A stretch of DNA of 64,000 nt from Actinophytocola sp050699935 (GTDB taxonomy: Bacteria > Actinomycetota > Actinomycetes > Mycobacteriales > Pseudonocardiaceae): assembly GCF_050699935.1 (NCBI RefSeq), contig NZ_JBOHGB010000003.1:84578-148577 (forward strand), given 5' to 3'. Under the pieces are notes generated by a model. The model saw only the letters and a program-made list of their open reading frames with translations. It was not told the origin of the DNA and did not search any database. Of this stretch, positions 43,011-52,708 are shown piece after piece. The translations under genes and the position numbers were made by a program. Position 1 is the stretch's first letter. The number at the start of each line of letters is the position of its first letter.

Positions 43011-44981
43011 CTAGACGTCGAGGAAGCGGACGTCCTTGGCGTTGCGAGTGATGAACGAGCGCCGGGCCTCGACGTCCTCGCCCATCAGGACGCTGAACAG
43101 CTCGTCCGCGGTGGCGGCGTCGTCGAGGGTCACCTGGAGCAGCAGGCGGTGCGCCGGGTCCATGGTCGTCTCCCACAGCTCGTCGGCGTTCATCTCGCCG
43201 AGACCCTTGTACCGCTGGATGCCGTCCTCGCGGTTGATCTTCTTGCCCGCCTCCAGGCCCGCCTTGATCAACCCGTCGCGCTCACGGTCGGAGTACGCGA
43301 ACTCGGGTTCCGCGCGTTGCCACTTGATCTTGTACAGCGGCGGCTGCGAGAGGTAGACGTGCCCGTGTTCGATCAGCGGCCGCATGAAACGGAACAGGAG
43401 CGTCAGCAACAGCGTGGTGATGTGCTTGCCGTCCACGTCCGCATCGGCCATCAGCACGATCTTGTAGTACTTCAGCTTCGACAGGTCGAACTCGTCGTGG
43501 ATACCGGTGCCCAGCGCGGTGATGAGGCTCTGCACCTCGGTGTTCTTGAGCACGCGGTCGATGCGGGCCTTCTCCACGTTGATGATCTTGCCGCGGATCG
43601 GGAGAATCGCCTGATACATCGACTCCCGGCCCTCCTTGGCCGAGCCGCCCGCGGAGTCACCCTCGACGATGTAGAGCTCGCACTCCTCCGGGTCGGTCGA
43701 CCGGCAGTCCTTGAGCTTGCCGGGCAGGCCGCCGACGTCCAGCGCGCCCTTGCGGCGGACCAGTTCCTTCGCCTTGCGTGCCGCGATCCGGGCCTGCGCC
43801 GAGGAGACCGACTTCGACACGATCGTCTTCGTCTCGGTCGGGTTGCGCTCGAACCAGTCCGCGAGCCACTCGTTGCACGTGGTCTGGACGAACGTCTTCG
43901 CCTCGGTGTTGCCCAGCTTCTGCTTGGTCTGGCCCTCGAACTGCGGCTCCGCCAGCTTGATCGAGATGATGGCGGCGAGGCCCTCGCGCACGTCGTCGCC
44001 GGTGAGGTTGGCGTCCTTCTCCTTGAGCAGCTTCTTCTCCCGCGCGTACACGTTGACCACCCGCGTCAACGCCGCGCGGAAGCCCTCCTCGTGGGTGCCG
44101 CCCTCGGCGGTGTTGATCGTGTTGGCGAACGTGTACACCGACTCGCTGTAGCCGGTGTTCCACTGCATGGCCACCTCGACCTCGAGGCCGTCGCCCTTGG
44201 CTTCGAAGGAGATGACGTTCTTGTGCACGGCCTCGCGGGTGTGGTTGATGTGCTTGACGAAGTCCTCGAGCCCACCCGGGTAGTGGTAGGTGCGCTCCTT
44301 CATCCGGTCCGCCTTGCCCTCGGCGTCCGGGACACTGTCCTCATCCGACACGCGCTCGTCGCGCAGGACGATCGTGAGGCCCTTGTTCAGGAACGCCATC
44401 TCCTGCAGCCGGCGCGCGATCGTCTCCGCGTTGTAGTCCGTCGTCTCGAAGATGTCCGGGTCCGCCCAGAACGTGACCGTGGTGCCCGTTCGGTCGGTTT
44501 TGCCACGCTCCTCGAGCGGGCCCGGCTCGGACCGCTCGTAGCGCTGGGTCCACACCGTGCCGTCCCGGCACACCTCCACGTCGACCGCGGTGGACAGCGC
44601 GTTCACCACCGACACGCCCACCCCGTGCAGCCCGCCGGACACCGCGTAGGACTCGCTGTCGAACTTGCCGCCCGCGTGCAGCTGGGTCAGCACGATCTCC
44701 AGGGTCGGCCTGCCGTGCACGGGGTGCATGTCGACCGGGATGCCGCGGCCGTCGTCGACGACCCTGACCCCGCCGTCGGCCATCAGCGTGACCACGATCC
44801 TCGTGGCGTACCCGGCCATCGCCTCGTCGACGGAGTTGTCCACGACCTCCTGGATCAGGTGGTGCAGACCTCGCTCGCCGGTGGAGCCGATGTACATGCC
44901 GGGCCGCTTCCGAACGGCCTCGAGACCCTCCAGGACGGTGATGGAGGACGCGTTGTATTCATGGTTGTTGATGGCTGCCAC
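43011..44981 (-). CDS. gyrB: GyrB: DNA gyrase subunit B
   Basis: The 656-residue ATPase subunit. The GHKL ATP site includes EVVDNSVDEA and DDGRGIPVD; the transducer and TOPRIM parts have EGDSAGGSAKEGR (with the metal Glu) and LMADADVDGKHI (DxD). It begins MAAINNHEYNASSITVLEGL. Lengths and motifs are standard for actinobacterial GyrB without the long E. coli insert. A TACAAT -10 lies about 50 bases upstream. Confidence 0.98.
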   Translation of the reverse strand: MAAINNHEYNASSITVLEGLEAVRKRPGMYIGSTGERGLHHLIQEVVDNSVDEAMAGYATRIVVTLMADGGVRVVDDGRGIPVDMHPVHGRPTLEIVLTQLHAGGKFDSESYAVSGGLHGVGVSVVNALSTAVDVEVCRDGTVWTQRYERSEPGPLEERGKTDRTGTTVTFWADPDIFETTDYNAETIARRLQEMAFLNKGLTIVLRDERVSDEDSVPDAEGKADRMKERTYHYPGGLEDFVKHINHTREAVHKNVISFEAKGDGLEVEVAMQWNTGYSESVYTFANTINTAEGGTHEEGFRAALTRVVNVYAREKKLLKEKDANLTGDDVREGLAAIISIKLAEPQFEGQTKQKLGNTEAKTFVQTTCNEWLADWFERNPTETKTIVSKSVSSAQARIAARKAKELVRRKGALDVGGLPGKLKDCRSTDPEECELYIVEGDSAGGSAKEGRESMYQAILPIRGKIINVEKARIDRVLKNTEVQSLITALGTGIHDEFDLSKLKYYKIVLMADADVDGKHITTLLLTLLFRFMRPLIEHGHVYLSQPPLYKIKWQRAEPEFAYSDRERDGLIKAGLEAGKKINREDGIQRYKGLGEMNADELWETTMDPAHRLLLQVTLDDAATADELFSVLMGEDVEARRSFITRNAKDVRFLDV

Positions 44982-45031
44982 GGGCGTGGTGTCTCCCTCG
45001 TCAGGAACGGGCGCGATAACTCCCTACATCA

Positions 45032-45037
45032 ATTGTA
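45032..45037 (-). promoter_or_regulatory. Candidate -10 (TACAAT) for gyrB
   Basis: TACAAT on the minus strand is 50 bases before the gyrB ATG in the 188-base dciA/gyrB gap. It is a strong -10 match, with no clear -35. It allows gyrase to be expressed separately from the dnaA-recF genes. Confidence 0.45.
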
Positions 45038-45169
45038 CGGGTGCGGTTGCGCTGGAGCGGGGCAAGGACACCCCTAGCACGGCCACTGACGCTCTCGCGG
45101 AAACGGCCGTGGGAGAGGACTCTCGCGAGTATTCTCCACGCCCGTTCAGGCAGCTTTCCGGCCGTCGGT

Positions 45170-45901
45170 TCACCCGTAGGTGTCCCGGGGCCCCCGTCCG
45201 CGTACGTGCCGGGGCCCGTACCGCCAGCTCGGCGAGGACGGACCGTGCACCTTCAGCCGCTTGACCACCCCGTGGCCCACGCCCGCGGCGATCTTGACGA
45301 GGAGCTGGCGCTGGAGCAGTCGCAACTGCGTGGCCCAGGCGGTCGACGCGGCCTGGACGGTCAGCTCGCCGTCCCTGAGCGACATCGGCCGGGCGTGCTC
45401 GGCGACCTCCTCCCCGACGATCTCGCTCCACCTGCCGAACAGGTGGCCGGTCGCGAGCTGGGCGGTCCAGCCGCGGTCCGCGGCGAGCCTCGACGCGAGC
45501 CGGCCGAGCGGCTGCGGGTCGCGGTCGTCGGACGAAGGTCCCGACCAGCGCCGGCGCCGGCGCGAGCCCGCCACGAACGTACGCCGGGCCCGCTTGTTCC
45601 GCACCCCGTTCGCGGTCGCGCCCCTGCCCGCGGCGGCCTCCCTGGCCGCACGCAGTGTGGCGCGAGCCAGGTCCGGTCCACGCAGCTGTGGATAGTCACC
45701 CTCGGTGGTGGGGCTCGCGACCTGATCACCGTCGTCCGCCTTCTGGGCGATCGGACCAGGCAGATCGGCCTGTTCGAGGGGGGTAGAGCGGCGGACGGTG
45801 ACAGCGTTATCCACACTATCCACAGGTTTGTCCCCAGATGTGGGACCTCTCACATCACTGCGGGTTACTCGCGGCTGATCATCGGGCGACCGGTCCGGCA
45901 C
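45170..45901 (-). CDS. dciA: DciA-type DUF721 protein (replicative helicase loader family)
   Basis: A 243-residue protein with the DUF721 domain near the C-terminus (about 145-225: HLFGRWSEIVGEEVAEHARP, VQAASTAWATQLRLLQRQLL). DciA proteins recruit DnaB helicase in bacteria without DnaC. The N-terminal half is basic and disordered (RNKRARRTFVAGSRRRRRW). GTG 45901 is chosen because GGGGAGG lies seven bases upstream; it overlaps recF by 23 bases. GTG 45853 is an alternative. Its first 35 codons contain three DnaA boxes. Confidence 0.88.
   Translation of the reverse strand: MPDRSPDDQPRVTRSDVRGPTSGDKPVDSVDNAVTVRRSTPLEQADLPGPIAQKADDGDQVASPTTEGDYPQLRGPDLARATLRAAREAAAGRGATANGVRNKRARRTFVAGSRRRRRWSGPSSDDRDPQPLGRLASRLAADRGWTAQLATGHLFGRWSEIVGEEVAEHARPMSLRDGELTVQAASTAWATQLRLLQRQLLVKIAAGVGHGVVKRLKVHGPSSPSWRYGPRHVRGRGPRDTYG
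45807..45836. other. Three DnaA boxes within the start of dciA
   Basis: TTATCCACA (45807-45815, perfect), CTATCCACA (45816-45824, one change) and TTGTCCCCA (45828-45836, one change) are in the same orientation and nearly contiguous. A fourth, TGTGGATAG, is at 45687-45695. Location 3.3 kb from oriC. Confidence 0.55.
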
Positions 45902-47054
45902 GGGACACCTCCCCGTTCGACACAACGTAGCGAGCGCCGTCGAGCTCGTCCGGGACATCCTCCTCCACCGCGGCCGTCACGAGGACTTGTTCGGCCTCGC
46001 GGGCCACTTCGGCGAGTCGCTGCCGGCGGCGGCGGTCGAGCTCGGCGAACACGTCGTCGAGCACGAGGACCGGCTCGTTGCCGTCGGCGCGCAGCAGGTC
46101 GTAGGAGGCGAGCCGCAGCGCGAGCGCGAACGACCACGACTCGCCGTGGCTCGCGTAGCCCTTCGCGGCGATGTCGTCGAGCGTGAGCTCCAGCTCGTCG
46201 CGGTGCGGGCCGACCAGGCTCACGCCGCGTTCGAGCTCGTTGTCCCGCGCGCCGGCCATCGCGGCGAGCAGCGCGTCGACCAGCACCTCGACGTTCGCGC
46301 GCACCCCGGGCGTGCCGTAGTCGGCGGGGAACGACCCGGCGATCCCCGACCGGTACCGGATCCGCGCCGGCCGCGACTCGGGTGCGACCCCGGCGTACGC
46401 GGCGGTGACGTGGTCGGCGAGGTCGGCGACCAGGTCCAGCCGCGCGGCGAGGAGCTCGGCGCCGTGCCGGGCGAGGTGGCCGTCCCAAACGTCGAGCGTG
46501 CTCAGCGCGTTGGAGCCCTCCCCCGTCGAGCTCGACCGCCGCGCGTGGCCCGACGACTTGAGCAGCGCGTTGCGCTGGCGCAGCACCCGGTCGTAGTCCG
46601 CGCGCACGCCGGCGTAGCGAGGTGCGCGCTGGACCAGCAGCTCGTCGAGGAACCGGCGCCGCTCGCTCGGGTCGCCGCGGACGAGCGCGAGGTCCTCGGG
46701 CGCGAACAACACAGTGCGCAGGATCCCCAGCACGTCCCGGGTCTTCGACACCGGCGCCCGGTTCACCCTGGCCCGGTTGGCCTTGCCCGCGGTGATCTCC
46801 AGCTCGATGGTCAGCTCGCGCCCGGCGTTGACGACCGCGGTCCGCACGATCGCGCGTCCGCAGCCGTGGCGGATCAGGGGAAGATCCAACGCGACCCGGT
46901 GCGAGCCGAGCGTCGCCGCGTAGCCGACCGCCTCGATCAGGTTCGTCTTGCCCTGACCATTCTGTCCAATGAGGACGCTCGCGCCGGGGGCGAACTCCAG
47001 GTCCGCGTACTCCCACGACCGGAAGTCGCTGACCTGTAACTGCCGGACGTACAA
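45879..47054 (-). CDS. recF: RecF: recombination/replication repair ATPase
   Basis: A 391-residue SMC-like ATPase of gap repair. It starts LYVRQLQVSDFRSWEYADLE (TTG 47054), Walker A is GQNGQGKTNLIEA, and the C-terminal ABC signature region is LVGPHRDELEL with Walker B VLVLDDVFAELD. TTG is the right start because it lies two bases after the gnd stop and matches the usual N-terminus (MYVRHL). The 3' end overlaps dciA. Confidence 0.95.
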   Translation of the reverse strand: MYVRQLQVSDFRSWEYADLEFAPGASVLIGQNGQGKTNLIEAVGYAATLGSHRVALDLPLIRHGCGRAIVRTAVVNAGRELTIELEITAGKANRARVNRAPVSKTRDVLGILRTVLFAPEDLALVRGDPSERRRFLDELLVQRAPRYAGVRADYDRVLRQRNALLKSSGHARRSSSTGEGSNALSTLDVWDGHLARHGAELLAARLDLVADLADHVTAAYAGVAPESRPARIRYRSGIAGSFPADYGTPGVRANVEVLVDALLAAMAGARDNELERGVSLVGPHRDELELTLDDIAAKGYASHGESWSFALALRLASYDLLRADGNEPVLVLDDVFAELDRRRRQRLAEVAREAEQVLVTAAVEEDVPDELDGARYVVSNGEVSRAGPVAR

Positions 47055-47056
47055 CG

Positions 47057-47983
<927 letters not shown>

Positions 47984-47998
47984 GCGAACGTCCTCCGA

Positions 47999-49132
47999 TC
48001 AGCCGGGAAGGCGCACCGGCATCAGCAGATGCAGGTACCCCGCCACCACGGTGCCATCCTCGCCGACCGGCTTGATCAGTGCCGGACGGCTGGGCGTGGT
48101 GAAGGTCAGCTCCGCGCGGTCCGCGTGCAGCGCGGAGAGACCCTCCTGGAGGAAGGACGGGTTGAACGCGATCGTGACGGGCTCGCCGGTGTAGTCGACC
48201 CCGATCTCCTCCTCGGCGCTGCCCTCGTCGTCGCCGCCGGCGGAGAGCCGCAGACCGGACTCGCCGAACTCCAGCCGGACCTGGGTGCCGCGCTCGGCGA
48301 CCAGCGACACGCGCTTGATCGCCTCGACGAGCGGGGCCACCTCGATGATCGCGGTCGCCGTCTGCTCGGAGGGCAGCAGCTGGCGGTAGCGCGGGAATTC
48401 GGTGTCGAGCAGCCGGCTCGTGGTGCGCCGGCCGGAACCGGACAGGCCGATCAGCCCGTCGCCCGGGGCGAGCGAGAGCTCCACGGTCGCGCCCGCGGTG
48501 CCGAGCGCCTTGGCCGCGTCGGCCAGCGTCCGCGCGGGCACCAGCACGGCGATCTCCCCGGAGCCGGCGAGGCCCTCGTCCGGCTTCCAGATGAACTCCC
48601 GCATCGCGAGGCGGAACCGGTCGGTCGCCACGAGGGTCAGCTTGTCGCCGTCGATCTCGATCCGTACGCCGGTGAGCATCGGCAGCGTGTCGTCCTTGCC
48701 GGCCGCGACCGCGACCTGGCTCACCGCGAGACCGAACACCTCACCGACGAGCTCACCGGCGTGCGGCGGCATGGCCGGCAGCTGCGGGTAGTCCTCGACC
48801 GGCATCGTCGGCAGGCTGAACTTCGCGCTGCCACAGGTGATCGACACGCGCGCACCGTCGACCATGATCTCGACCGGCTGTGCCGGCAGGGACCGCGTGA
48901 TGTCGGCGAGCAACCGGCCGGACACGAGTGTGCGCCCACCGTCGGCGATGGTGGCCGCGACGCCGACCGTCGCCGAGACCTCGTAGTCGAACCCGGAGAT
49001 GGTCAGCGCGTCGGAACTTTCCGCATCCAACAGTATTCCGCCGAGTACCGGAACGGGCGGACGGGACGGCAGGCTGCGCGCGACCCAGGCGACGGCGTCG
49101 GCGAGACCGTCGCGCTCGACGCGGATCTTCAT
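47999..49132 (-). CDS. dnaN: DnaN: DNA polymerase III beta sliding clamp
   Basis: The 377-residue clamp with three repeat domains. It starts MKIRVERDGLADAVAWVARS. Sequence landmarks include LLADITRSLP, FSLPTMPVEDYPQLP, ATDRFRLAMREF and the C-terminal YLHLLMPVRLPG (hydrophobic-pocket end). Located downstream of oriC on the minus strand. Confidence 0.97.
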   Translation of the reverse strand: MKIRVERDGLADAVAWVARSLPSRPPVPVLGGILLDAESSDALTISGFDYEVSATVGVAATIADGGRTLVSGRLLADITRSLPAQPVEIMVDGARVSITCGSAKFSLPTMPVEDYPQLPAMPPHAGELVGEVFGLAVSQVAVAAGKDDTLPMLTGVRIEIDGDKLTLVATDRFRLAMREFIWKPDEGLAGSGEIAVLVPARTLADAAKALGTAGATVELSLAPGDGLIGLSGSGRRTTSRLLDTEFPRYRQLLPSEQTATAIIEVAPLVEAIKRVSLVAERGTQVRLEFGESGLRLSAGGDDEGSAEEEIGVDYTGEPVTIAFNPSFLQEGLSALHADRAELTFTTPSRPALIKPVGEDGTVVAGYLHLLMPVRLPG

Positions 49133-49635
49133 GACTGTCCTTTCCAGACACGAGAAGGAGCCGCTCGCACGCGGGATCCAACCCGAGAGAGCTCACGACG
49201 TAGACCGTCACCGTACGGCTTGCCGGCCGAGTGCGGTACTCGGGGCCGGGTGGTTTCGGTGCTGCGTGGTCGCTTCGTCGCTCGCTGACTCGCGGCCCCT
49301 GTCTTTTCTTTGTTGACAAAGATAAGAGAGAAATACAGCCGTAGTAATAGGGCCTGTGGGTTGTGTGGACAACGCTCGTCCGCGCACGTCGTCCCGCGCG
49401 TCCGGTTGTGGATGAACCTGGTATCGGATCGGTGGACAACTCGGCGGCCCGGTGGATGGTTCGCGATCGCACGAGAGTTGTCCACATGACGCCCGAAGTT
49501 GCCCACAGCACGGTCCCCAGACTTGGCCCGGTTCGTACCCAAGTCATGCACAGGGTCGGGGATGGTCATGTATCCCCTTTCCGGGTGATGCCAAGCGGTC
49601 GCGCGGGAAGTGGTTGCCACACAAGCAAGTTCGCG
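49133..49635. other. Chromosomal replication origin (oriC), dnaN-dnaA gap
   Basis: This 503-base non-coding stretch is the standard actinobacterial oriC location. DnaA boxes found: TGTGGACAA 49364-49372, TTGTCCACA 49478-49486 (perfect actinobacterial type), and near matches at 49407-49415 (TGTGGATGA), 49431-49439 (GGTGGACAA) and 49499-49507 (TTGCCCACA). The AT-rich part at about 49301-49350 (TCTTTTCTTTGTTGACAAAG and AAGAGAGAAATACAG) is the best unwinding element candidate. It must also hold the dnaN promoter. Boxes face both ways. Confidence 0.85.
49307..49322. repeat. 16-bp palindrome in the AT-rich part of oriC
   Basis: TCTTTGT and ACAAAGA flank TG in a perfect palindrome, in the AT-richest part of the origin and 42 bases before the first DnaA box. 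It could be a protein site or part of the unwinding element. Confidence 0.5.
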
Positions 49636-51285
49636 TCAGCCGCGTGCGCGTTGCTTGATACGACTGGTGAGTTCCTGCACCTGGTCGTAGATCCGGCGCC
49701 GTTCCGCCATCTCCTTGCGGATCTTCTTCTCCGCGTGCATGACCGTCGTGTGGTCGCGACCGCCGAACGTCTGCCCGATCTTCGGCAGCGACAGGTCGGT
49801 CAGCTCGCGGCACAGGTACATCGAGATCTGCCGGGCCTGCGCGAGCGCCTTCGTCTTCCCCGGCCCACAAAGATCATCGATCGACACGGAGAAGAACTCC
49901 GCGGTCACCGCCATGATCGTCGACGCACTGATCTCCGGTACCTGAGAGTCGGGGATCAGGTCCCGCAACACGATCTCGGCGAGGCCGACGTCGACCGGTT
50001 GCTGGTTGAGGGAGGCGAACGCGGTCACGCGGATGAGCGCGCCCTCGAGCTCGCGGATGTTGTGCTCGATGCGGGCGGCGATGAACTCCAGCACCTCGGC
50101 GGGCGCGGCGAGGCGATCCTGCGCGGCCTTCTTGCGCAGGATCGCGATCCGCGTCTCGAGCTCGGGCGGCTGGATGTCGGTGATGAGGCCCCACTCGAAC
50201 CGCGTGCGCAGTCGATCTTCCAGCGTTTCCAACCGCTTCGGCGGCCGGTCGGAGGACACCACGATCTGCTTGTTGGCGTTGTGCAGCGTGTTGAAGGTGT
50301 GGAAGAACTCCTCCTGGGTTCCTTCCTTCCCCTCCAGGAACTGGATGTCGTCCACCAGCAGGATGTCGATGTCGCGGTACCGCCGCTGGAACGCGACCTT
50401 GCGGTCGTCGCGCAGCGAGTTGATGAAGTCGTTGGTGAACTCCTCGGTCGACACGTACCGCACGCGCATGCCGGGGAAGAGTCGTTGCGCGTAGTGGCCG
50501 ACCGCGTGCAGCAGGTGCGTCTTGCCGAGCCCGGACTCCCCCCAGATGAACAACGGGTTGTACGCGCGGGCGGGCGCTTCCGCGACGGCGACCGCCGCGG
50601 CGTGCGCGAAGCGGTTCGAGGCGCCGATGACGAAGGTGTCGAACGTGTACTTCTCGTTCAGCCGCGTCTTCGACGTCTGCGGCTGCGCCGGCGCGGTGAA
50701 CGGCTGACCGCTGGACGGCTGGGTTCCGGTGAACGTCGGCCAGATCTCGTGGACGGTGGCGAGTGCCTCGCCCTCCTCGTCCACCTCCTCGCCGTCGGAG
50801 TTGTTGTCGCCGCCGTCGCTACCGTTGTCGGATCCGCTTCCGTTGTCGGACGCGTTGTCGGACAGGGGGGCGCTCGTCGTGTCGGACTCGCCGACCGGCG
50901 GCAGGATCGAGGTACGCGGGGGCAGCACGGCGTTGGGGCGCACGCCTCCGGCGCTCGTGTCCCCATTGGACGGTGCGGACGGCGTGACGGCGACCGGTGC
51001 CGGGATGGGCGCGCTCGCCGTCGGCGTCATCGGATCCACCCTGACCGCGAGCGAGACCGCGCGGCCAAGCCGTCGGGAGAGCGCGTCGGTGATCGGTTCG
51101 CGGAGTGCCCGCTCGATCGCGTCCTTGGCGAAGTCACTCGGCGCGGCGAGCAACGCGGTGCCGTCGAGCAGGCCGATCGGTCGCGTCACGCGCATCCATG
51201 CTCGCTGCTGGGGGGAAAGCGTGCCGGCAGACAGCTCCCGCACGACCTGTTCCCAGACCACACCCAGATTCACCTGCTCGGACAC
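49636..51285 (-). CDS. dnaA: DnaA: chromosomal replication initiator
   Basis: A 549-residue initiator. Domain I is at about 1-85 (VNLGVVWEQVVRELSAGTLS); domain II is a long disordered linker with Asp/Asn/Gly runs (SDNGSDGGDNNSDG, about 150-165). Domain III AAA+ has Walker A GESGLGKTHLL and Walker B LLVDDIQFLEG, with the Arg finger region GLITDIQPPE. Domain IV has the DnaA-box signature GGRDHTTVMHAEKKI. GTG 51285 start. Followed by oriC and dnaN. Confidence 0.98.
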   Translation of the reverse strand: MSEQVNLGVVWEQVVRELSAGTLSPQQRAWMRVTRPIGLLDGTALLAAPSDFAKDAIERALREPITDALSRRLGRAVSLAVRVDPMTPTASAPIPAPVAVTPSAPSNGDTSAGGVRPNAVLPPRTSILPPVGESDTTSAPLSDNASDNGSGSDNGSDGGDNNSDGEEVDEEGEALATVHEIWPTFTGTQPSSGQPFTAPAQPQTSKTRLNEKYTFDTFVIGASNRFAHAAAVAVAEAPARAYNPLFIWGESGLGKTHLLHAVGHYAQRLFPGMRVRYVSTEEFTNDFINSLRDDRKVAFQRRYRDIDILLVDDIQFLEGKEGTQEEFFHTFNTLHNANKQIVVSSDRPPKRLETLEDRLRTRFEWGLITDIQPPELETRIAILRKKAAQDRLAAPAEVLEFIAARIEHNIRELEGALIRVTAFASLNQQPVDVGLAEIVLRDLIPDSQVPEISASTIMAVTAEFFSVSIDDLCGPGKTKALAQARQISMYLCRELTDLSLPKIGQTFGGRDHTTVMHAEKKIRKEMAERRRIYDQVQELTSRIKQRARG

Positions 51286-51781
51286 CTACGAGCTCCCCTC
51301 CCCTCGTCGGCCTTCGGTCATGACCAACCCTCCGACCACCCCGAACCACTCACCTGCGCGGTGAGCTCGGTCGCGCCCCGACCACGGGAAGCATCCACAG
51401 GGTTGTCCACAACTGTGCACGAAGGTACGACGCACCGCAGCGGCACCCCGCCGGAGGCCCGACATAACTTGCGCGGCGCAGCAGGGCTCCCACTCCCATC
51501 TGGCCAACCAAGAGCACGCACGCTAACAAGCGCCGCGCTATGCCACAAGATGTGTTCTGTAGCAAGCATCTGACCGTACGCGGCGTGTCGCCGAGCGGAT
51601 GCGGCGGGCCGGCTACCGGCACCCGGATGGAAGCCGCTGATCGGGGGTGCGTAGCCTTATAAGGTCTCCCGCGAGGTGTGGGTGAGTTCTGCGCGCCGCC
51701 CGTCGGTAGACCGGGGGGCGTTGGGGCCGGGACGCCGGCGGGGACGAGAACTTTGGCGAGCCAGTCATCGGGAGATCCACC
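51286..51781. promoter_or_regulatory. dnaA-rpmH divergent promoter region with a DnaA box
   Basis: This 496-base gap holds promoters for dnaA (minus) and rpmH (plus). TTGTCCACA at 51403-51411 is a perfect box, and GCATCCACA at 51391-51399 is a weak one; together they suggest DnaA autoregulation. The palindrome CCTTATAAGG (51655-51664) includes TATAAG, the probable rpmH -10, about 125 bases before the rpmH GTG. No gene is seen here. Confidence 0.65.
51655..51664 (+). promoter_or_regulatory. Candidate -10 palindrome (CCTTATAAGG) for rpmH operon
   Basis: The only strongly AT-rich hexamer near rpmH; TATAAG resembles a -10. The leader would be about 110 bases. The perfect palindrome is unusual for a promoter and may reflect a binding site. 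Confidence 0.4.
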
Positions 51782-51919
51782 GTGAGCAAGCGTACTTTCC
51801 AGCCGAACAACCGCCGCCGGTCGCGGACCCACGGGTTCCGGCTGCGCATGCGCACCCGCGCCGGACGGGCGATCGTCGCTGCTCGCCGTGCCAAGGGCCG
51901 CAAGCGCCTGTCCGCCTGA
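51782..51919 (+). CDS. rpmH: Ribosomal protein bL34
   Basis: A 45-residue 50S protein: MSKRTFQPNNRRRSRTHGFR, then RMRTRAGRAIVAARRAKGRK and LSA. GTG 51782 start with GGGAGA upstream. The usual first gene of the rnpA-yidD-yidC group. No cryptic features. Confidence 0.97.
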   Translation: MSKRTFQPNNRRRSRTHGFRLRMRTRAGRAIVAARRAKGRKRLSA

Positions 51920-51924
51920 CCTGC

Positions 51925-52311
51925 GTGCTCCCCGCGTCCGCACGACTGACCGGTAGCGACGCCTTTCGGCTGGTGACCAGGAAGGGCCGGCGAGTGGGCC
52001 GGCCCCGGCTCGTCGTTCATGTGATCACGGCCGAAGAAGTCGCTCGACTCGGTGTGGGCGCGTCCGGCCGCACCCGGGTGGGTTTCGTGGTCAGCAAGGC
52101 CGTGGGGAACTCCGTCGTCCGCCATCGCGTGACGCGCCGCTTACGTCATCTGTTCCGGGATCGGCTCGGAACCGTTCCGCCCGGCTGCACGTTGGTCGTT
52201 CGAGCGCTCCCGCCCGCAGCGGACGCGGCGAGCGCCGAACTCGGCAATGACATCGACTCCGCGCTGCGGAGGTTGCGACTGGCGGTCGGCGATAGCGGTG
52301 GTGCGCAGTGA
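51925..52311 (+). CDS. rnpA: RNase P protein component
   Basis: A 128-residue protein from GTG 51925 (VLPASARLTGSDAFRLVTRK). The family RNR-box is NSVVRHRVTRRLRHLFRDRL. It assists the RNA subunit in processing tRNA 5' ends. The frame is open far upstream through rpmH, but the start next to the rpmH stop gives the standard length. It overlaps yidD by four bases. Confidence 0.95.
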   Translation: MLPASARLTGSDAFRLVTRKGRRVGRPRLVVHVITAEEVARLGVGASGRTRVGFVVSKAVGNSVVRHRVTRRLRHLFRDRLGTVPPGCTLVVRALPPAADAASAELGNDIDSALRRLRLAVGDSGGAQ

Positions 52312-52703
52312 GCCTCACGCATGAACATGACGTCGTGCCCGGCCCGGACCCCGCGCCCGCACGCCGTCCCGGCCCGGTGGCCCGGCTGCTGCTGGCCCCC
52401 ATCCATTTCTACCGCCGGTGGATCTCGCCGATCCTTCCGCCCACCTGCCGGTTCGAGCCGAGCTGCAGCGCGTACGCGGTCGAGGCGCTGACGACGCACG
52501 GCGCGCTGCGCGGCACCTGGCTCACCGTGTGGCGGCTCGCCCGCTGCGCCCCGTGGGGTCGCGCCGGCTACGACCCGGTGCCGCCACGGCGTGACTCGAA
52601 CCCGGCCACGCGTCCGGTCACGCCCACGACGGTGCCCACGAACGATGACCGCGGTGGGTCGGGGACGCCAAGCCCGGCCCGTCACACCCTCGCCAAGGAG
52701 TAG
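52308..52703 (+). CDS. yidD: YidD: membrane-protein insertion efficiency factor
   Basis: A 131-residue protein. The core (about 25-90) has the family signature FYRRWISPILPPTCRFEPSC, SAYAVEALTTHGALRG and RCAPWGRAGYDPVP. The C-terminal 40 residues are Pro/Thr-rich and disordered. It helps YidC, which follows after five bases. GTG 52308. Confidence 0.95.
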   Translation: MSLTHEHDVVPGPDPAPARRPGPVARLLLAPIHFYRRWISPILPPTCRFEPSCSAYAVEALTTHGALRGTWLTVWRLARCAPWGRAGYDPVPPRRDSNPATRPVTPTTVPTNDDRGGSGTPSPARHTLAKE

Positions 52704-52708
52704 CTCCC

